From Mumia quercus (GTDB taxonomy: Bacteria; Actinomycetota; Actinomycetes; Propionibacteriales; Nocardioidaceae), in the NCBI RefSeq assembly GCF_025506335.1, contig NZ_JANZYO010000007.1, positions 1 to 64,000 on the forward strand: a stretch of 64,000 nt of DNA. The letters are read 5' to 3'. Below, piece after piece: positions 10,923 through 20,335 of this stretch. Made by a program: the position numbers and the translations under genes. Under the pieces are notes generated by a model. It was given only the letters and a program-made list of their open reading frames with translations. It was not told the origin of the DNA and made no database searches. Numbering within the stretch: position 1 is the first letter of the stretch; the number at the start of each line of letters is the position of its first letter.

Positions 10923-12035
10923 ATGAAGGTCGGCGTCCCACGCGAGGTCAAGGTCCACGAGTACCGCGTCGCGATCACCCCGGCCGGGGTGCGCGAGCTG
11001 CGCGAGGCAGGCCACGAGGTGGTCGTCGAGGCCGGGGCGGGTGTGGGCTCGTCGATCCCGGACGAGGAGTACGTCCGTGCCGGCGCCGACATCCTTCCCG
11101 GCGCGGACGACGTCTGGGGCACCGCGGACCTGCTGCTCAAGGTGAAGGAGCCGATCCCTGAGGAGTACCACCTCCTGCGGCGTGACCAGGTCCTCTTCAC
11201 CTACCTCCACCTCGCCGCCTCCCGGGAGTGCACCGACGCGCTGGTGGGGTCGGGGACGACGGCGATCGCGTACGAGACCGTCCAGGCCGCCGACGGCACG
11301 CTGCCGCTGCTCGCGCCGATGAGCGAGGTCGCCGGCAAGCTCGCGGCCCAGGTCGGCGCCTACCATCTGCTGGCCCCGGAGGGGCGCGGCGTGCTCATGG
11401 GCGGCGTCCCCGGGGTCCACCCTGCCGACGTCGTGGTGCTCGGCGGTGGCGTCTCCGGACGCAACGCCGCGGCGGTGGCCGTGGGGATGGGGGCACGGGT
11501 CTCCCTCTTCGACATCAACGTGGCGCGGCTGCGTCAGCTCGACATCGAGTTCGGCGGACGGGTGCAGACCGTGGCGTCGAACCGCTACCAGGTCGAGGGT
11601 GCGGTCGCCGCCGCCGACCTCGTCATCGGTGCGGTGCTCGTCCCCGGAGCCAAGGCTCCTCGGCTGGTCAGCCACGACATGGTGGCGGCGATGCGTCCGG
11701 GGAGCGTGCTCGTCGACATCGCGATCGACCAGGGAGGCTGCTTCGAGGACTCACGTCCCACGACCCACGTGGAGCCCACGTTCGTCGTCGAGGAGTCCGT
11801 CTTCTACTGCGTCGCGAACATGCCGGGTGCCGTCCCGCACACCTCCACGTACGCCCTCACGAACGTGACGCTGCCGTACGTGCTGGCGCTCGCGGACGCG
11901 GGGTGGCGTGACGCCCTGCGGACCGACCCGGCACTGCGTGCCGGACTGAACGTGCACGACGGCCGGATCACCAACGAAGGCGTCGCCGAGGCGCACGGGC
12001 TCGCCTGCGTGTCGCCCGACGAGGTCGTGGCGTAG
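10923..12035 (+). CDS. ald: alanine dehydrogenase
   Basis: This NAD-dependent enzyme interconverts L-alanine and pyruvate plus ammonia. The 370-aa protein starts MKVGVPREVKVHEYRV, as the family does. It has the substrate-site lysine in LLLKVKEP, the catalytic histidine in FTYLHLAA, and a Rossmann loop VVVLGGGVSGRNAA. A strong ribosome binding site (GGGGAGGAG) precedes the ATG at 10,923. The xerD GTG follows directly after its TAG stop. It is inserted between the Nudix and xerD genes as in several Nocardioidaceae. Confidence 0.95.
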   Translation: MKVGVPREVKVHEYRVAITPAGVRELREAGHEVVVEAGAGVGSSIPDEEYVRAGADILPGADDVWGTADLLLKVKEPIPEEYHLLRRDQVLFTYLHLAASRECTDALVGSGTTAIAYETVQAADGTLPLLAPMSEVAGKLAAQVGAYHLLAPEGRGVLMGGVPGVHPADVVVLGGGVSGRNAAAVAVGMGARVSLFDINVARLRQLDIEFGGRVQTVASNRYQVEGAVAAADLVIGAVLVPGAKAPRLVSHDMVAAMRPGSVLVDIAIDQGGCFEDSRPTTHVEPTFVVEESVFYCVANMPGAVPHTSTYALTNVTLPYVLALADAGWRDALRTDPALRAGLNVHDGRITNEGVAEAHGLACVSPDEVVA

Positions 12036-12971
12036 GTGGCCGACGACCGGAACCCCGTCGGTCGGCTCGTCGAGGAGTACCTCAGCCATCTCGCGATCGA
12101 GCGCGGTCTCGCGGCCAACACCCTGTCGTCGTACCGGCGCGACCTGCGGCGGTACGCCGCGTACCTCGACAGCCGCGGCATCACCTCCGTCGACGAGATC
12201 GCCGAAGCCGACGTGACCGACTTTCTCGCGCACCTGCGTGAGGGCGACGAGGACCACGTGGCACTGTCGGCGCCGAGCGCGGCCCGGACGCTGGTGGCTG
12301 CCCGCGGGTTCCACAAGTTCGCGGTCCGCGAGGGGGTCGTCGGACGCGACGTGGCCGCGGAGGTCAAGCCGCCGGCGCCACCGCGACGGCTGCCCAAGGC
12401 GCTCGCGGTCGAGGACGTGGAGGCGCTGCTGGACGCCGCCGGGGCAGCCGGGACGGAGCTCGCGGTCCGGGACCGCGCCCTGCTGGAGCTGCTGTACGGC
12501 ACCGGCGCGCGGATCTCGGAGGCCGTCGGGCTGGACGTGGACGACCTCGACCTCGAGGTCGCCCAGGTGCTGCTGCGGGGCAAGGGCGGCAAGCAGAGGA
12601 TGCTGCCGGTCGGTCGCTTCGCCGTGGACGCGCTGCGGAAGTACCTCCTCGACGTCCGTCCGGGCCTGGTCAGCGGCCGCGACAACGGGGGAGCGGTCTT
12701 CCTCAACTCGCGCGGCGGCCGGCTGTCGCGCCAGAGCGCATGGGCCGTGCTGTCCAAGGCGGCCCAGCAGGCCGGGATCGGTGGCGACGTCTCCCCGCAC
12801 ACGCTGCGCCACTCGTTCGCGACCCACCTGCTCGACGGCGGCGCCGACGTCCGCGTCGTCCAGGAGCTCCTCGGGCACGCCTCGGTGACGACCACCCAGG
12901 TGTACACGCTGGTGACGATCGACAAGCTGCGGGAGGTCTACGCGACCGCCCATCCGCGCGCCCTCGCGTGA
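12036..12971 (+). CDS. xerD: site-specific tyrosine recombinase XerD
   Basis: XerD works with XerC at dif to resolve chromosome dimers. The 311-aa protein has an N-terminal SAM-like core-binding domain ([19 protein letters not shown]). Its catalytic domain has Arg in [12 protein letters not shown], Lys in the GKGGKQR strand, the [12 protein letters not shown] box with His and Arg, a second His in LLGHASVTT, and the Tyr nucleophile in TTQVYT. The GTG follows the ald stop without a gap. The housekeeping setting shows that it is chromosomal XerD and not a phage integrase. Confidence 0.95.
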   Translation: MADDRNPVGRLVEEYLSHLAIERGLAANTLSSYRRDLRRYAAYLDSRGITSVDEIAEADVTDFLAHLREGDEDHVALSAPSAARTLVAARGFHKFAVREGVVGRDVAAEVKPPAPPRRLPKALAVEDVEALLDAAGAAGTELAVRDRALLELLYGTGARISEAVGLDVDDLDLEVAQVLLRGKGGKQRMLPVGRFAVDALRKYLLDVRPGLVSGRDNGGAVFLNSRGGRLSRQSAWAVLSKAAQQAGIGGDVSPHTLRHSFATHLLDGGADVRVVQELLGHASVTTTQVYTLVTIDKLREVYATAHPRALA

Positions 12972-13014
12972 CCTGTCACACCTCCGCGTGGCGCGGGAGT
13001 GGAGACTTGTCGAC

Positions 13015-13024
13015 TTGGTACAGT
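13015..13024 (+). promoter_or_regulatory. extended -10 promoter of the parA-scpAB operon
   Basis: TTGGTACAGT has the TGn extension before a TANNNT hexamer (TACAGT, 13,019-13,024). The surrounding GACTTGGTA also occurs ahead of pyrG. It would give a leader of about 40 bases ahead of the ATG at 13,072. Confidence 0.5.
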
Positions 13025-13071
13025 CCAGACAGCCCCAGCACGGGAAAGCACAGCCACGGGATCGAGTGCGC

Positions 13072-13959
13072 ATGAACGACACCAGGGATCTGCTCGGCGA
13101 CCTCGGACCGTCGGCCGACGCCGAGATCGGGCCGACCGGTCGCCCCTTACCGACCTTTCCGGAGCCCCAGCCACCGAGCGGGCGCCCGGCCTACGTGATC
13201 GCGCTCTGCAACCAGAAGGGCGGGGTCGGCAAGACCACCACGACCATCAATCTCGGGGCCGCCCTGGCGGAGACGGGGCGTCGCGTCCTGCTGGTGGACT
13301 TCGACCCGCAGGCCTCGATGACCGTCGGTCTGGGCATCCCCGCGCACGACCTCGACGCGACCGTCTACCACCTGCTCATGCACGACGACGTCAAGGTGTC
13401 GGACGTCCTGCTGAAGACCCGCACCGAGAACCTCCACCTGCTGCCGTCGAGCATCGACCTGTCCGGTGCCGAGATGCACCTCGTCCACGAGGTCGGGCGC
13501 GAGCAGACCCTCGCGCGCATGCTGCGGCCGGTGCTCAACGACTACGACGTCATCCTCATCGACTGCCAGCCGTCGCTCGGCCTGCTCGCCGTGAACGCGC
13601 TGACGGCCTGCGACGGGGTGCTCATCCCGCTGGAGTGCGAGTACTTCGCCCTGCGCGGGGTCGCCCTGCTCAAGGAGACCATCGAGAAGGTGCGGCAGCG
13701 GACCAACTTCGACCTCGAGATCATCGGCCTGCTCGGCACGATGTACGACAGCCGGACCCTCCACAGCCGCGAGGTGCTCCAGACGCTCGTGGACGGCTGG
13801 GGAGACAAGGTGTTCCACACGGTGATCCGCCGGACGGTGAAATTCTCCGACGCCACGGTGGCCGGAGAGCCCATCCTGGACTTCGCGCCCGACTCGCCGG
13901 GTGCTGATGCGTATCGACAGCTTGCACGGGAGGTGCTCGTCCGGTGCCCCGGCGCGTGA
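13072..13959 (+). CDS. ParA/Soj-family ATPase of the scpAB operon
   Basis: This 295-aa protein is a deviant Walker-type ATPase of the ParA/MinD group. The P-loop (QKGGVGKTTT) is near residue 48, and Walker A' (VLLVDFDPQASMT) and the DCQPSLG strand are also present. It is not the oriC parA. The position before scpA and scpB corresponds to Rv1708, so a role in chromosome organisation is likely but unproven. The N-terminal extension of about 40 residues is poorly conserved. Its 3' end overlaps the next gene by 16 bases. Confidence 0.9.
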   Translation: MNDTRDLLGDLGPSADAEIGPTGRPLPTFPEPQPPSGRPAYVIALCNQKGGVGKTTTTINLGAALAETGRRVLLVDFDPQASMTVGLGIPAHDLDATVYHLLMHDDVKVSDVLLKTRTENLHLLPSSIDLSGAEMHLVHEVGREQTLARMLRPVLNDYDVILIDCQPSLGLLAVNALTACDGVLIPLECEYFALRGVALLKETIEKVRQRTNFDLEIIGLLGTMYDSRTLHSREVLQTLVDGWGDKVFHTVIRRTVKFSDATVAGEPILDFAPDSPGADAYRQLAREVLVRCPGA

Positions 13960-14279
13960 AACTTCCTGGCGCTGACGAGCTCTTCCGACCGACCACCACT
14001 CCCGAGCCCGCGCCGGAGGCCGCCCCGGCCGCCGTCGAGGAGTCGAACGGTGCCTCGGGACGCTCCAGCGGACGCGTCAAGCACGACAGCAAGGTGACGG
14101 TCTACATGACCTCCGACGAGCTGCTCGAGCTCGAGCACACGCGCCTGCAGCTGCGGCGCGACCTCGGCCAGGCTCTGGACCGTGGGCGACTGATCCGTGT
14201 AGCGCTCGCCATCGCGCTGGCCGACTACGACGAGAACGGGTCCGACAGCGAGCTCGCCCGACGGCTCGGGGTCACGTGA
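13944..14279 (+). CDS. small conserved protein between parA and scpA
   Basis: This 111-aa protein of unknown function overlaps parA by 16 bases and scpA by 4, so it is part of a tightly coupled operon. Residues 1-45 are low complexity (Pro, Ala, Glu). The C-terminal ~65 residues have a strand (SKVTVYMT) followed by two helices (DELLELEHTRLQLRRDLG and GRLIRVALAIALADY), resembling a ribbon-helix-helix layout. That would fit a DNA-binding partner of the ParA-like ATPase, but this is inference. The start is a GTG, and no membrane or enzyme motif is present. Confidence 0.75.
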   Translation: MPRRVKLPGADELFRPTTTPEPAPEAAPAAVEESNGASGRSSGRVKHDSKVTVYMTSDELLELEHTRLQLRRDLGQALDRGRLIRVALAIALADYDENGSDSELARRLGVT

Positions 14280-15136
14280 GCTCACCCGAGGTAGGCGATC
14301 AGACGGCCTCGACGGGGTTCGTCGTCCACCTCGACGCGTACGAGGGTCCGTTCGACCTGCTCCTCCAGCTGATCGCCAAGCACAAGCTCGACATCACCGA
14401 GATCGCGTTGTCGAAGGTGACGGTCGAGTTCATCGCGCACCTGAAGGCGATGGGCCCCGACGGCGACCTGGAGCAGACGACCGAGTTCCTCCTCGTCGCG
14501 TCGACGCTGCTCGACCTCAAGGCCGCCCGCCTGCTGCCTCAAGCCGAGGTCGAGGACGAGGACGACCTCGCGCTGCTGGAGGCACGAGACCTCTTGTTCG
14601 CGCGCCTGCTGCAGTACCGCGCCTTCAAGCAGGTCGCGGCACGGATGCGTGAACGTCTCGACGAGGAGGCGAAGCGGTTCCCCCGCGCGGTGGCCCTCGA
14701 GGAGCGGTTCTCGACGCTGCTGCCCGAGGTGCTCATCAGCATCGGTCCGGAGGAGCTGGCGGTCCTCGCCGCGAAGGCGATGCAGCCGAAGGCGCCGCCG
14801 GTGCTGTCGCTGGCGCACCTGCACGCACCGCAGGTCAGCGTGCGGGAGCAGGCCGTCGTGGTCGTCGAACGGCTGCGCCGGGGGTCGTCGCTGACCTTCC
14901 GGACGCTGGTTGCCGACGCACCGGACACGCTGACGAAGGTGGCGAGGTTCCTCTCGCTCCTCGAGCTGTTCCGCGAAGGGGTGGTCGCGTTCGACCAGGT
15001 CACACCTCTGGGCGAGCTGACCATCCGGTGGACCGGCAGCGAGGAGGGCGAGATCGAGGTCGGTGCGGAGTTCGACGAAGACGACGAGGGGTCGGCCCCG
15101 GTGGCCGAGGGTGAGGATGACGATGGACGAGACTGA
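14276..15136 (+). CDS. scpA: segregation and condensation protein A
   Basis: This is the kleisin subunit of the SMC-ScpAB complex, which bridges SMC heads and organises the chromosome. The 286-aa protein contains the hallmark YEGPFDLLLQLIAKHKLDI near its N terminus and the winged-helix C-terminal region (FLSLLELFREGVVAFDQ). An acidic tail of about 30 residues follows. GTG start, overlapping the upstream stop by four bases and the downstream scpB start by about 20 bases. Confidence 0.95.
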   Translation: MSSPEVGDQTASTGFVVHLDAYEGPFDLLLQLIAKHKLDITEIALSKVTVEFIAHLKAMGPDGDLEQTTEFLLVASTLLDLKAARLLPQAEVEDEDDLALLEARDLLFARLLQYRAFKQVAARMRERLDEEAKRFPRAVALEERFSTLLPEVLISIGPEELAVLAAKAMQPKAPPVLSLAHLHAPQVSVREQAVVVVERLRRGSSLTFRTLVADAPDTLTKVARFLSLLELFREGVVAFDQVTPLGELTIRWTGSEEGEIEVGAEFDEDDEGSAPVAEGEDDDGRD

Positions 15137-15794
15137 CGCGACGGACCCGGGCACCGCAGAGGCGCCGTCGTACCCGCTGCGCCCCGCGCTGGAGGCCGTG
15201 CTCATGGTCGCCGACCAGCCGCTGGACGCGCTCGTGCTCGCCTCCGCCGTCGGGCACCCGCCGGCCGACGTCGAGGTGGCGCTGGTCGAGCTCGCACGGT
15301 CGTACGACGACGAGGAGCGTGGCTTCGAGCTGCGTCAGGTCGCCGGGGGGTGGCGGTTCTACACCCGGGAGGCGTACGCCGGTGCGGTCGAGCGGTTCGT
15401 CCTCGAAGGCCAGCAGGCGCGCCTCACCCAGGCAGCGCTGGAGACGATGGCCGTGGTCGCCTACCGGCAGCCGATCTCGCGTGCGCGGGTCTCGGGGATC
15501 CGCGGGGTCAACGTCGACGGAGTCATGCGCACGCTGGTGACGCGCGGTCTCGTCGCGGAGGCCGGTGCGGACAACGAGACGGGAGCGATCCTGTACGCGA
15601 CCACGCCGTACTTCCTGGAGCGCATGGGTCTCTCGAGCCTGGACGAGCTGCCCGACCTGGCGCCGTTCCTGCCCGAGATGAGCGAGATGGACGACCCGGA
15701 AGAACTGGGCGCCACCACGGTCGTCCCGGCCGCCGCGGGTGAGACCGCGCCCGGCGACGACGCGAACGAAGAGAACGAAGGGAACCACGCATGA
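15117..15794 (+). CDS. scpB: segregation and condensation protein B
   Basis: This is the ScpB partner of ScpA in the SMC complex. The 225-aa protein has the tandem winged-helix pattern (LRPALEAVLMVADQPL, then LTQAALETMAVVAYRQPISRA). ATG codons at 15,117 and 15,123 are both preceded by good GAGG-type ribosome binding sites, and the second would remove two residues. It overlaps the scpA end and, by ATGA, the rluB start, consistent with one operon. Confidence 0.95.
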   Translation: MTMDETDATDPGTAEAPSYPLRPALEAVLMVADQPLDALVLASAVGHPPADVEVALVELARSYDDEERGFELRQVAGGWRFYTREAYAGAVERFVLEGQQARLTQAALETMAVVAYRQPISRARVSGIRGVNVDGVMRTLVTRGLVAEAGADNETGAILYATTPYFLERMGLSSLDELPDLAPFLPEMSEMDDPEELGATTVVPAAAGETAPGDDANEENEGNHA

Positions 15795-16528
15795 CCGAGC
15801 TGCCCGAAGGCGTCCGCCTGCAGAAGGTGCTCGCCCAGGCGGGCGTCGGCTCGCGACGCGCCTGCGAGATCCTCATGGAGCGCGGCCGCGTCTCGGTCAA
15901 CGGCGAGGTCGTCACGCAGATGGGACGTCGCGTCGACCCCCGTACGGACGTCATCCACGTCGACGGCAAGCGGATCCCGCCCGCGACGGACCACGTGTAC
16001 CTCGTCCTGAACAAGCCCCGCGGGGTGGTCTCGACGATGAGCGACGAGCACGGCCGGCCAGACCTGTCGTCGTACGTGGCCGACCGCCCGGAGCGGCTCT
16101 TCCACGTCGGGCGCCTCGACACCGACACGAGCGGGCTGCTGCTGCTCACCAACGACGGTGAGTTCGCCAACCGCATGGCGCACCCCTCGTACGAGATCAC
16201 CAAGACGTACGTCGCCGAGGTCCAGGGCCAGGTGGCCCGCGGCCTCGGCCGGACGCTCCGCGAGGGCATCACGCTCGACGACGGCCCGGTCGCGGTCGAC
16301 CGGTTCGTCGTGAAGCAGACGGCCGCGGACCGCAGCATCGTCGAGCTCGACATCCACCTCGGTCGCAACAGGATCGTGCGCCGGATGCTCGACGCCGTGG
16401 GTCACCCGGTGGTCCGCCTGACCCGGACCGGGTTCGGTGGCCTCCACCTCGGCGGCATGAAGCCCGGGGACCTGCGCGAGCTCACGTCCGAGGAGCTCGG
16501 GGTGCTGTTGGATAGCGTGGAGCTGTGA
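15791..16528 (+). CDS. rluB: 23S rRNA pseudouridine synthase, RluB family
   Basis: This enzyme isomerises a uridine of 23S rRNA (position 2605 in E. coli numbering for the family). The 245-aa protein has an N-terminal S4 domain (LQKVLAQAGVGSRRACEILM), the NKPRGVVSTMSD strand, and the catalytic aspartate in GRLDTDTSGLLLLTNDG. The ATG overlaps the scpB stop, and its stop overlaps the tyrA GTG. Order scpA-scpB-rluB matches Rv1709-Rv1711. Confidence 0.94.
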   Translation: MTELPEGVRLQKVLAQAGVGSRRACEILMERGRVSVNGEVVTQMGRRVDPRTDVIHVDGKRIPPATDHVYLVLNKPRGVVSTMSDEHGRPDLSSYVADRPERLFHVGRLDTDTSGLLLLTNDGEFANRMAHPSYEITKTYVAEVQGQVARGLGRTLREGITLDDGPVAVDRFVVKQTAADRSIVELDIHLGRNRIVRRMLDAVGHPVVRLTRTGFGGLHLGGMKPGDLRELTSEELGVLLDSVEL

Positions 16529-17607
16529 GTGCCGACGTCTCGCCCCGTACGCTCGAGGGTCCCGTCCTCGTGGTCGGGTGCGGTCTCGTCGGGACGTCGG
16601 TCGCCCTGGCGCTGACCCGGGCCGGCGTCCGCGTGCACCTGCGTGACGCCCAGCCCGAGCACGCCCGTACGGCGCAGATGCTGGGTGCCGGCACGATCGA
16701 CGATCCGGAGAGGGTCGCGCTCGTCGTCGTGGCCGTGCCGCCCGACTTCGTGGCCGAGGTCGTCGCCGACGCCCTGGCCGAGTGGCCGTCCGCGGTCGTC
16801 ACCGACGTGGCGAGCGTGAAGCTGCCGCCCTTGGAGGCGCTCGCCTCGGCCGGCACCGACGGGCTGGAGCGCTACGTCGGCAGCCACCCGATGGCCGGCA
16901 GCGAGCGGTCCGGCCCGACGGCGGCGTCCGAGACGCTGTTCGAGGGGCGCGCGTGGGCGATCACCCCGCACGCGGCAGCGGCGGAGGTGACGCTCGAGCG
17001 CGTGCGCGACGTCGCTCGCGCGGTCGGCGCGACGCTGGTCGAGATGCCGCCCGACGAGCACGACCTCGCCGTCGCCCGCGTGTCCCACCTGCCTCAGGTG
17101 ATGTCGGTGCTGACCGCCTCCAGGCTGCACGGCGGCCCTGCCGAGCACCTGGCGCTCGCGGGGCAGGGCCTGCGCGACGTCACGCGGATCGCGGCCAGCG
17201 ATCCCACCCTCTGGCGCCAGATCCTCCACGCCAACCGGCTCCCGCTGGTCGAGCTGCTCCGAGGGGTGCGCGACGACCTCGACGAGCTCCTCGACGGCAT
17301 CGAACGCGGCCAGGTCATCGAGGACGTCCTCGGTCGCGGGGTCTCCGGGACGCGCCTGATCCCGGGCAAGCACGGCGAGGAGCGCACCCCGGCGCTGACC
17401 ACGGTCTTCGTCCAGGTCCCCGATCAGCCGGGCGAGTTGGGACGTCTCTTCCGTGATACGGGAGAATCGGGAGTGAACATCGAAGACCTGCGCATCGACC
17501 ACGACCTCGGCCGCCCGGTGGGTGTGGCCGAGATCGCGGTGCGTGCGGAGCGGGCCGAGGAGCTCGCCGCCGCACTCACCGACCGCGGCTGGACCGCGTA
17601 CCTGTGA
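16525..17607 (+). CDS. tyrA: prephenate dehydrogenase
   Basis: TyrA oxidises prephenate to 4-hydroxyphenylpyruvate in tyrosine biosynthesis. The 360-aa protein has a Rossmann motif VVGCGLVGTSVALAL near residue 15, the family GSHPMAGSE segment, and a C-terminal ACT regulatory domain (from about 290, VFVQVPDQPGELGRLF). The ACT domain suggests feedback control by an aromatic amino acid. The GTG start overlaps the rluB stop and the stop overlaps the cmk start. Confidence 0.94.
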   Translation: MSADVSPRTLEGPVLVVGCGLVGTSVALALTRAGVRVHLRDAQPEHARTAQMLGAGTIDDPERVALVVVAVPPDFVAEVVADALAEWPSAVVTDVASVKLPPLEALASAGTDGLERYVGSHPMAGSERSGPTAASETLFEGRAWAITPHAAAAEVTLERVRDVARAVGATLVEMPPDEHDLAVARVSHLPQVMSVLTASRLHGGPAEHLALAGQGLRDVTRIAASDPTLWRQILHANRLPLVELLRGVRDDLDELLDGIERGQVIEDVLGRGVSGTRLIPGKHGEERTPALTTVFVQVPDQPGELGRLFRDTGESGVNIEDLRIDHDLGRPVGVAEIAVRAERAEELAAALTDRGWTAYL

Positions 17608-18326
17608 ACAAGCCCCTGAGAAAGGTTGGCCCCGTGCCCCCAGTAGTCATCGCTCTCGACGGCCCCTCCGGATCGGGCAAGTCGAGCACGGCGCGAGGTG
17701 TGGCCGCGCGGCTGGGCCTTGCCTACCTGGACACCGGGGCGATGTACCGCGCGATGACGTGGGCGGTGCTCGAGCGCGGGGTCGACGTCGAGGACGCGGC
17801 CGCAGTCGCCGCTGCCGCGAGCGACGTCGACATCGTCTCCGGCACCGACCCGCAGGCGCCGACGATCGCCGCCGACGGGGTGGACGTCTCCGTCGAGATC
17901 CGCAGCCAGCGCGTCACCGACGCCGTGAGCCAGGTCAGCCGTGTGCCCGAGGTGCGTCAGCGGCTCGTCACGCTCCAGCGCGAGACCATCGCCGCGTCGC
18001 ACGGCATCGTCCTGGAGGGCCGCGACATCGGGACCGTCGTCGCCCCGGACGCCCCGCTCAAGATCTACCTCGTCGCCGACACCGCAGCGCGCGCCGCCCG
18101 CCGGGCCGCCGAGCAGGGCCAGTCGGAGGCCGCGCACGTCGAGGCGACCGCTGCCTCTCTGCAGCGCCGCGACGCCATCGACTCGTCGCGGGCGACGTCC
18201 CCGCTCGCCAAGGCTGCCGACGCCGTCGAGCTCGACACCACGCACCTGACGCTCGACGAAGTGATCGACGAGGTCGTCCGCCTCGCGGCCAAGGCCGTCC
18301 CTGATCTCGGAGGATCCCCCTCATGA
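17604..18326 (+). CDS. cmk: cytidylate kinase
   Basis: Cmk phosphorylates CMP and dCMP. The P-loop [22 protein letters not shown] and the [10 protein letters not shown] motif identify the family. With the GTG at 17,604, which overlaps the tyrA stop, the product is 240 aa. A second GTG at 17,634 has a GAAAGG ribosome binding site 8 bases ahead and would start [13 protein letters not shown], which is nearer the usual family start. The next gene overlaps by ATGA. Confidence 0.94.
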   Translation: MNKPLRKVGPVPPVVIALDGPSGSGKSSTARGVAARLGLAYLDTGAMYRAMTWAVLERGVDVEDAAAVAAAASDVDIVSGTDPQAPTIAADGVDVSVEIRSQRVTDAVSQVSRVPEVRQRLVTLQRETIAASHGIVLEGRDIGTVVAPDAPLKIYLVADTAARAARRAAEQGQSEAAHVEATAASLQRRDAIDSSRATSPLAKAADAVELDTTHLTLDEVIDEVVRLAAKAVPDLGGSPS

Positions 18327-19672
18327 CCGAATCCGTCAACGACGGGGACGCCGTACGCGTCCCCGTGCTCGCCGTCGTGGGTCGCCCCAACGTCGGCAAG
18401 TCCACCCTCGTCAACCGCATCCTGGGGCGTCGCGAGGCCGTCGTCCAGGACGTCCCGGGCGTCACCCGCGACCGCGTCTCGTACGACGCGGAGTGGAGCG
18501 GACGCGAGTTCACCGTGGTCGACACGGGTGGTTGGGACCCCGACGCGAAGGGCCTCGCCGAGCGGATCGCCGCGCAGGCCGAGGTGGCGGTGGCAGCCGC
18601 GGATGCGGTGCTGTTCGTCGTCGACGCGACGATCGGCATCACCGACGCCGACGAGGAGGTCGTGAAGGTCCTGCGGCGCTCGGGCAAGCCCGTGATCCTG
18701 GTGGCCAACAAGGTCGACGACGAGCGCGGCGAGCTGGAGGCCGCGTCCCTCTGGAACCTCGGCCTCGGCGAGCCGTTCCCCGTCTCCGCCCTGCACGGGC
18801 GCGGAGCCGGCGACCTGCTCGACATCATCCTCGACGTCCTCCCTGAGGCTCCTCAGGAGACCGACGACGAGGACGAGGGCCCGCACCGGGTCGCCCTCGT
18901 CGGCAAGCCGAACGCCGGCAAGTCCAGCCTCCTCAACAAGCTCGCGGGGTCCGAGCGCGTCGTCGTGGACAGCGTCGCCGGCACCACGGTCGACCCCGTC
19001 GACGAGCTGGTCGAGCTCGGCGACGAGGTGTGGCGGTTCATCGACACCGCCGGCATCCGCAAGCGGGTCAAGGAGGCGTCGGGGCACGAGTACTACGCGA
19101 GCCTGCGGACGACCACCGCGATCGAGCGTGCCGAGGTCGCCGTCGTCGTGCTGGACTCGAGCGAGCCGATCTCGGAGCAGGACCTGCGGATCATCCGCCA
19201 GGTCGAGGAGGCGGGGCGCGCGCTCGTCATCGCGTTCAACAAGTGGGACCTCGTCGACGACGAGCGCCGCTACTACCTCGATCGCGAGATCACCCGCGAG
19301 CTCGTCCAGGTCCAGTGGGCGCCGCGCGTCAACATCACGGCGCTGACCGGCTGGCACGTCGACCGGGTCGTGCGTGCGCTCAACACGGCCCTCGACGGCT
19401 GGTACACCCGCGTGCCCACCGGCCTCCTCAACTCGTTCCTGGGCCGGCTCGTCGCGGAGCACCCGCACCCGGTGCGCGGCGGCAAGCAGCCGAAGGTGAT
19501 GTTCGGGACGCAGGCCAGCGTGGCGCCGCCGACGTTCATCCTGTTCACGTCAGGCAAGCTCGAGGACCAGTACCTGCGCTTCATCGAGCGCCGGCTCCGC
19601 GAGGAGTTCGGGTTCGAGGGCTCGCCGATCCACCTCCAGCAGCGCGTACGCGAGAAGCGCAAGCGTCGCTGA
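18323..19672 (+). CDS. der: ribosome biogenesis GTPase Der (EngA)
   Basis: Der is a tandem GTPase needed for 50S subunit assembly. The 449-aa protein has two G domains with P-loops GRPNVGKST and GKPNAGKSS, their DTGGW and DTAGI switch II motifs, and NKVD/NKWD guanine specificity motifs. A KH-like C-terminal domain ends in a basic tail (REKRKRR). It closes the conserved operon block, and only eight bases separate its stop from the convergent hydrolase gene, with no clear terminator. Confidence 0.96.
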   Translation: MTESVNDGDAVRVPVLAVVGRPNVGKSTLVNRILGRREAVVQDVPGVTRDRVSYDAEWSGREFTVVDTGGWDPDAKGLAERIAAQAEVAVAAADAVLFVVDATIGITDADEEVVKVLRRSGKPVILVANKVDDERGELEAASLWNLGLGEPFPVSALHGRGAGDLLDIILDVLPEAPQETDDEDEGPHRVALVGKPNAGKSSLLNKLAGSERVVVDSVAGTTVDPVDELVELGDEVWRFIDTAGIRKRVKEASGHEYYASLRTTTAIERAEVAVVVLDSSEPISEQDLRIIRQVEEAGRALVIAFNKWDLVDDERRYYLDREITRELVQVQWAPRVNITALTGWHVDRVVRALNTALDGWYTRVPTGLLNSFLGRLVAEHPHPVRGGKQPKVMFGTQASVAPPTFILFTSGKLEDQYLRFIERRLREEFGFEGSPIHLQQRVREKRKRR

Positions 19673-19680
19673 CGTACGCC

Positions 19681-20295
19681 CTAGGCCAGAAAGGGCACGA
19701 CGGCGTCGAGCCAGGCCTGCGGGGCGGCACGGTGGATGAGGTGCCCGACGGGGATGGTGACGCGGCGGGCGTCCGGGACGCGTGCGACGAGCTCGTCGAT
19801 CGTCTCGTCCGGGACGTGGCTCTCGGGGCCGCCGGCGAGGACGAGCGTCGGCGCGATGATGAGCGCCAGCTCGTCGCGCCACTGCGGGTCGGGGGAGTCG
19901 AGCTGGCGCCGTACGGTCAGCACCATGTCCCAGTCGAACAGCAGCGGGCCCGGCGGCCGCTGAGGCGGGTTCGGCGTACGGGGCCGCAGCGCACCGACGT
20001 CCTCGAGGACGAGGCGCCGGATGCGTTGCGGCTGCGCGGCGGCGATCTGGCAGGCGAGCGCGCCGCCGAGGGAGTGCCCGACCAGGTCGATCTCGTCGAG
20101 GTTGCGCGCGTCGAGCGTCGCCACCACGTCCTCGCGCATGCGGGCGAACGTGTACGGGGGCTCGCGGTCGGCCTTGCCGTGCCCCCGCAGATCGAGCGCG
20201 TGCACGTCGCGGTCGCGACCGAGCACCGCCGCGATCTCGTCCCAGTCCTCACGGGTCTCGCCGAGCGCGGGGAGGAGGACGACGGGAACGGGCAT
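19681..20295 (-). CDS. alpha/beta hydrolase
   Basis: This 204-aa cytoplasmic alpha/beta hydrolase is short for the fold and has no lid domain. The nucleophile elbow is GHSLGG, an HGW-like oxyanion region is replaced by LPALGETREDW, and the catalytic His is probably the one in IPVGHLIHRAAP. The substrate is unknown. It is transcribed in the same direction as the APC permease upstream (40-base gap) and converges on der. Confidence 0.8.
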   Translation of the reverse strand: MPVPVVLLPALGETREDWDEIAAVLGRDRDVHALDLRGHGKADREPPYTFARMREDVVATLDARNLDEIDLVGHSLGGALACQIAAAQPQRIRRLVLEDVGALRPRTPNPPQRPPGPLLFDWDMVLTVRRQLDSPDPQWRDELALIIAPTLVLAGGPESHVPDETIDELVARVPDARRVTIPVGHLIHRAAPQAWLDAVVPFLA

Positions 20296-20335
20296 GACGC
20301 GACCCTACGCGCAGACCGGGCCGTCGGCGCTGCGG

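Noticed and set aside
12036-12971. Tyrosine recombinase as evidence of a prophage or integrative element
   Set aside because: It is XerD in its conserved housekeeping position, with no phage genes or attachment repeats around it.
12974-13001. Second TGTCACA motif as an ECF41 promoter ahead of parA
   Set aside because: The bases 16 positions later read GAGT, not CGTC, and a better extended -10 lies at 13,015-13,024.
13072-13959. Chromosomal origin parA with nearby parS sites
   Set aside because: No parB, rnpA, rpmH or parS-like GTTTCACGTGAAAC sequence is present; the scpAB neighbourhood identifies the Rv1708-type paralogue.
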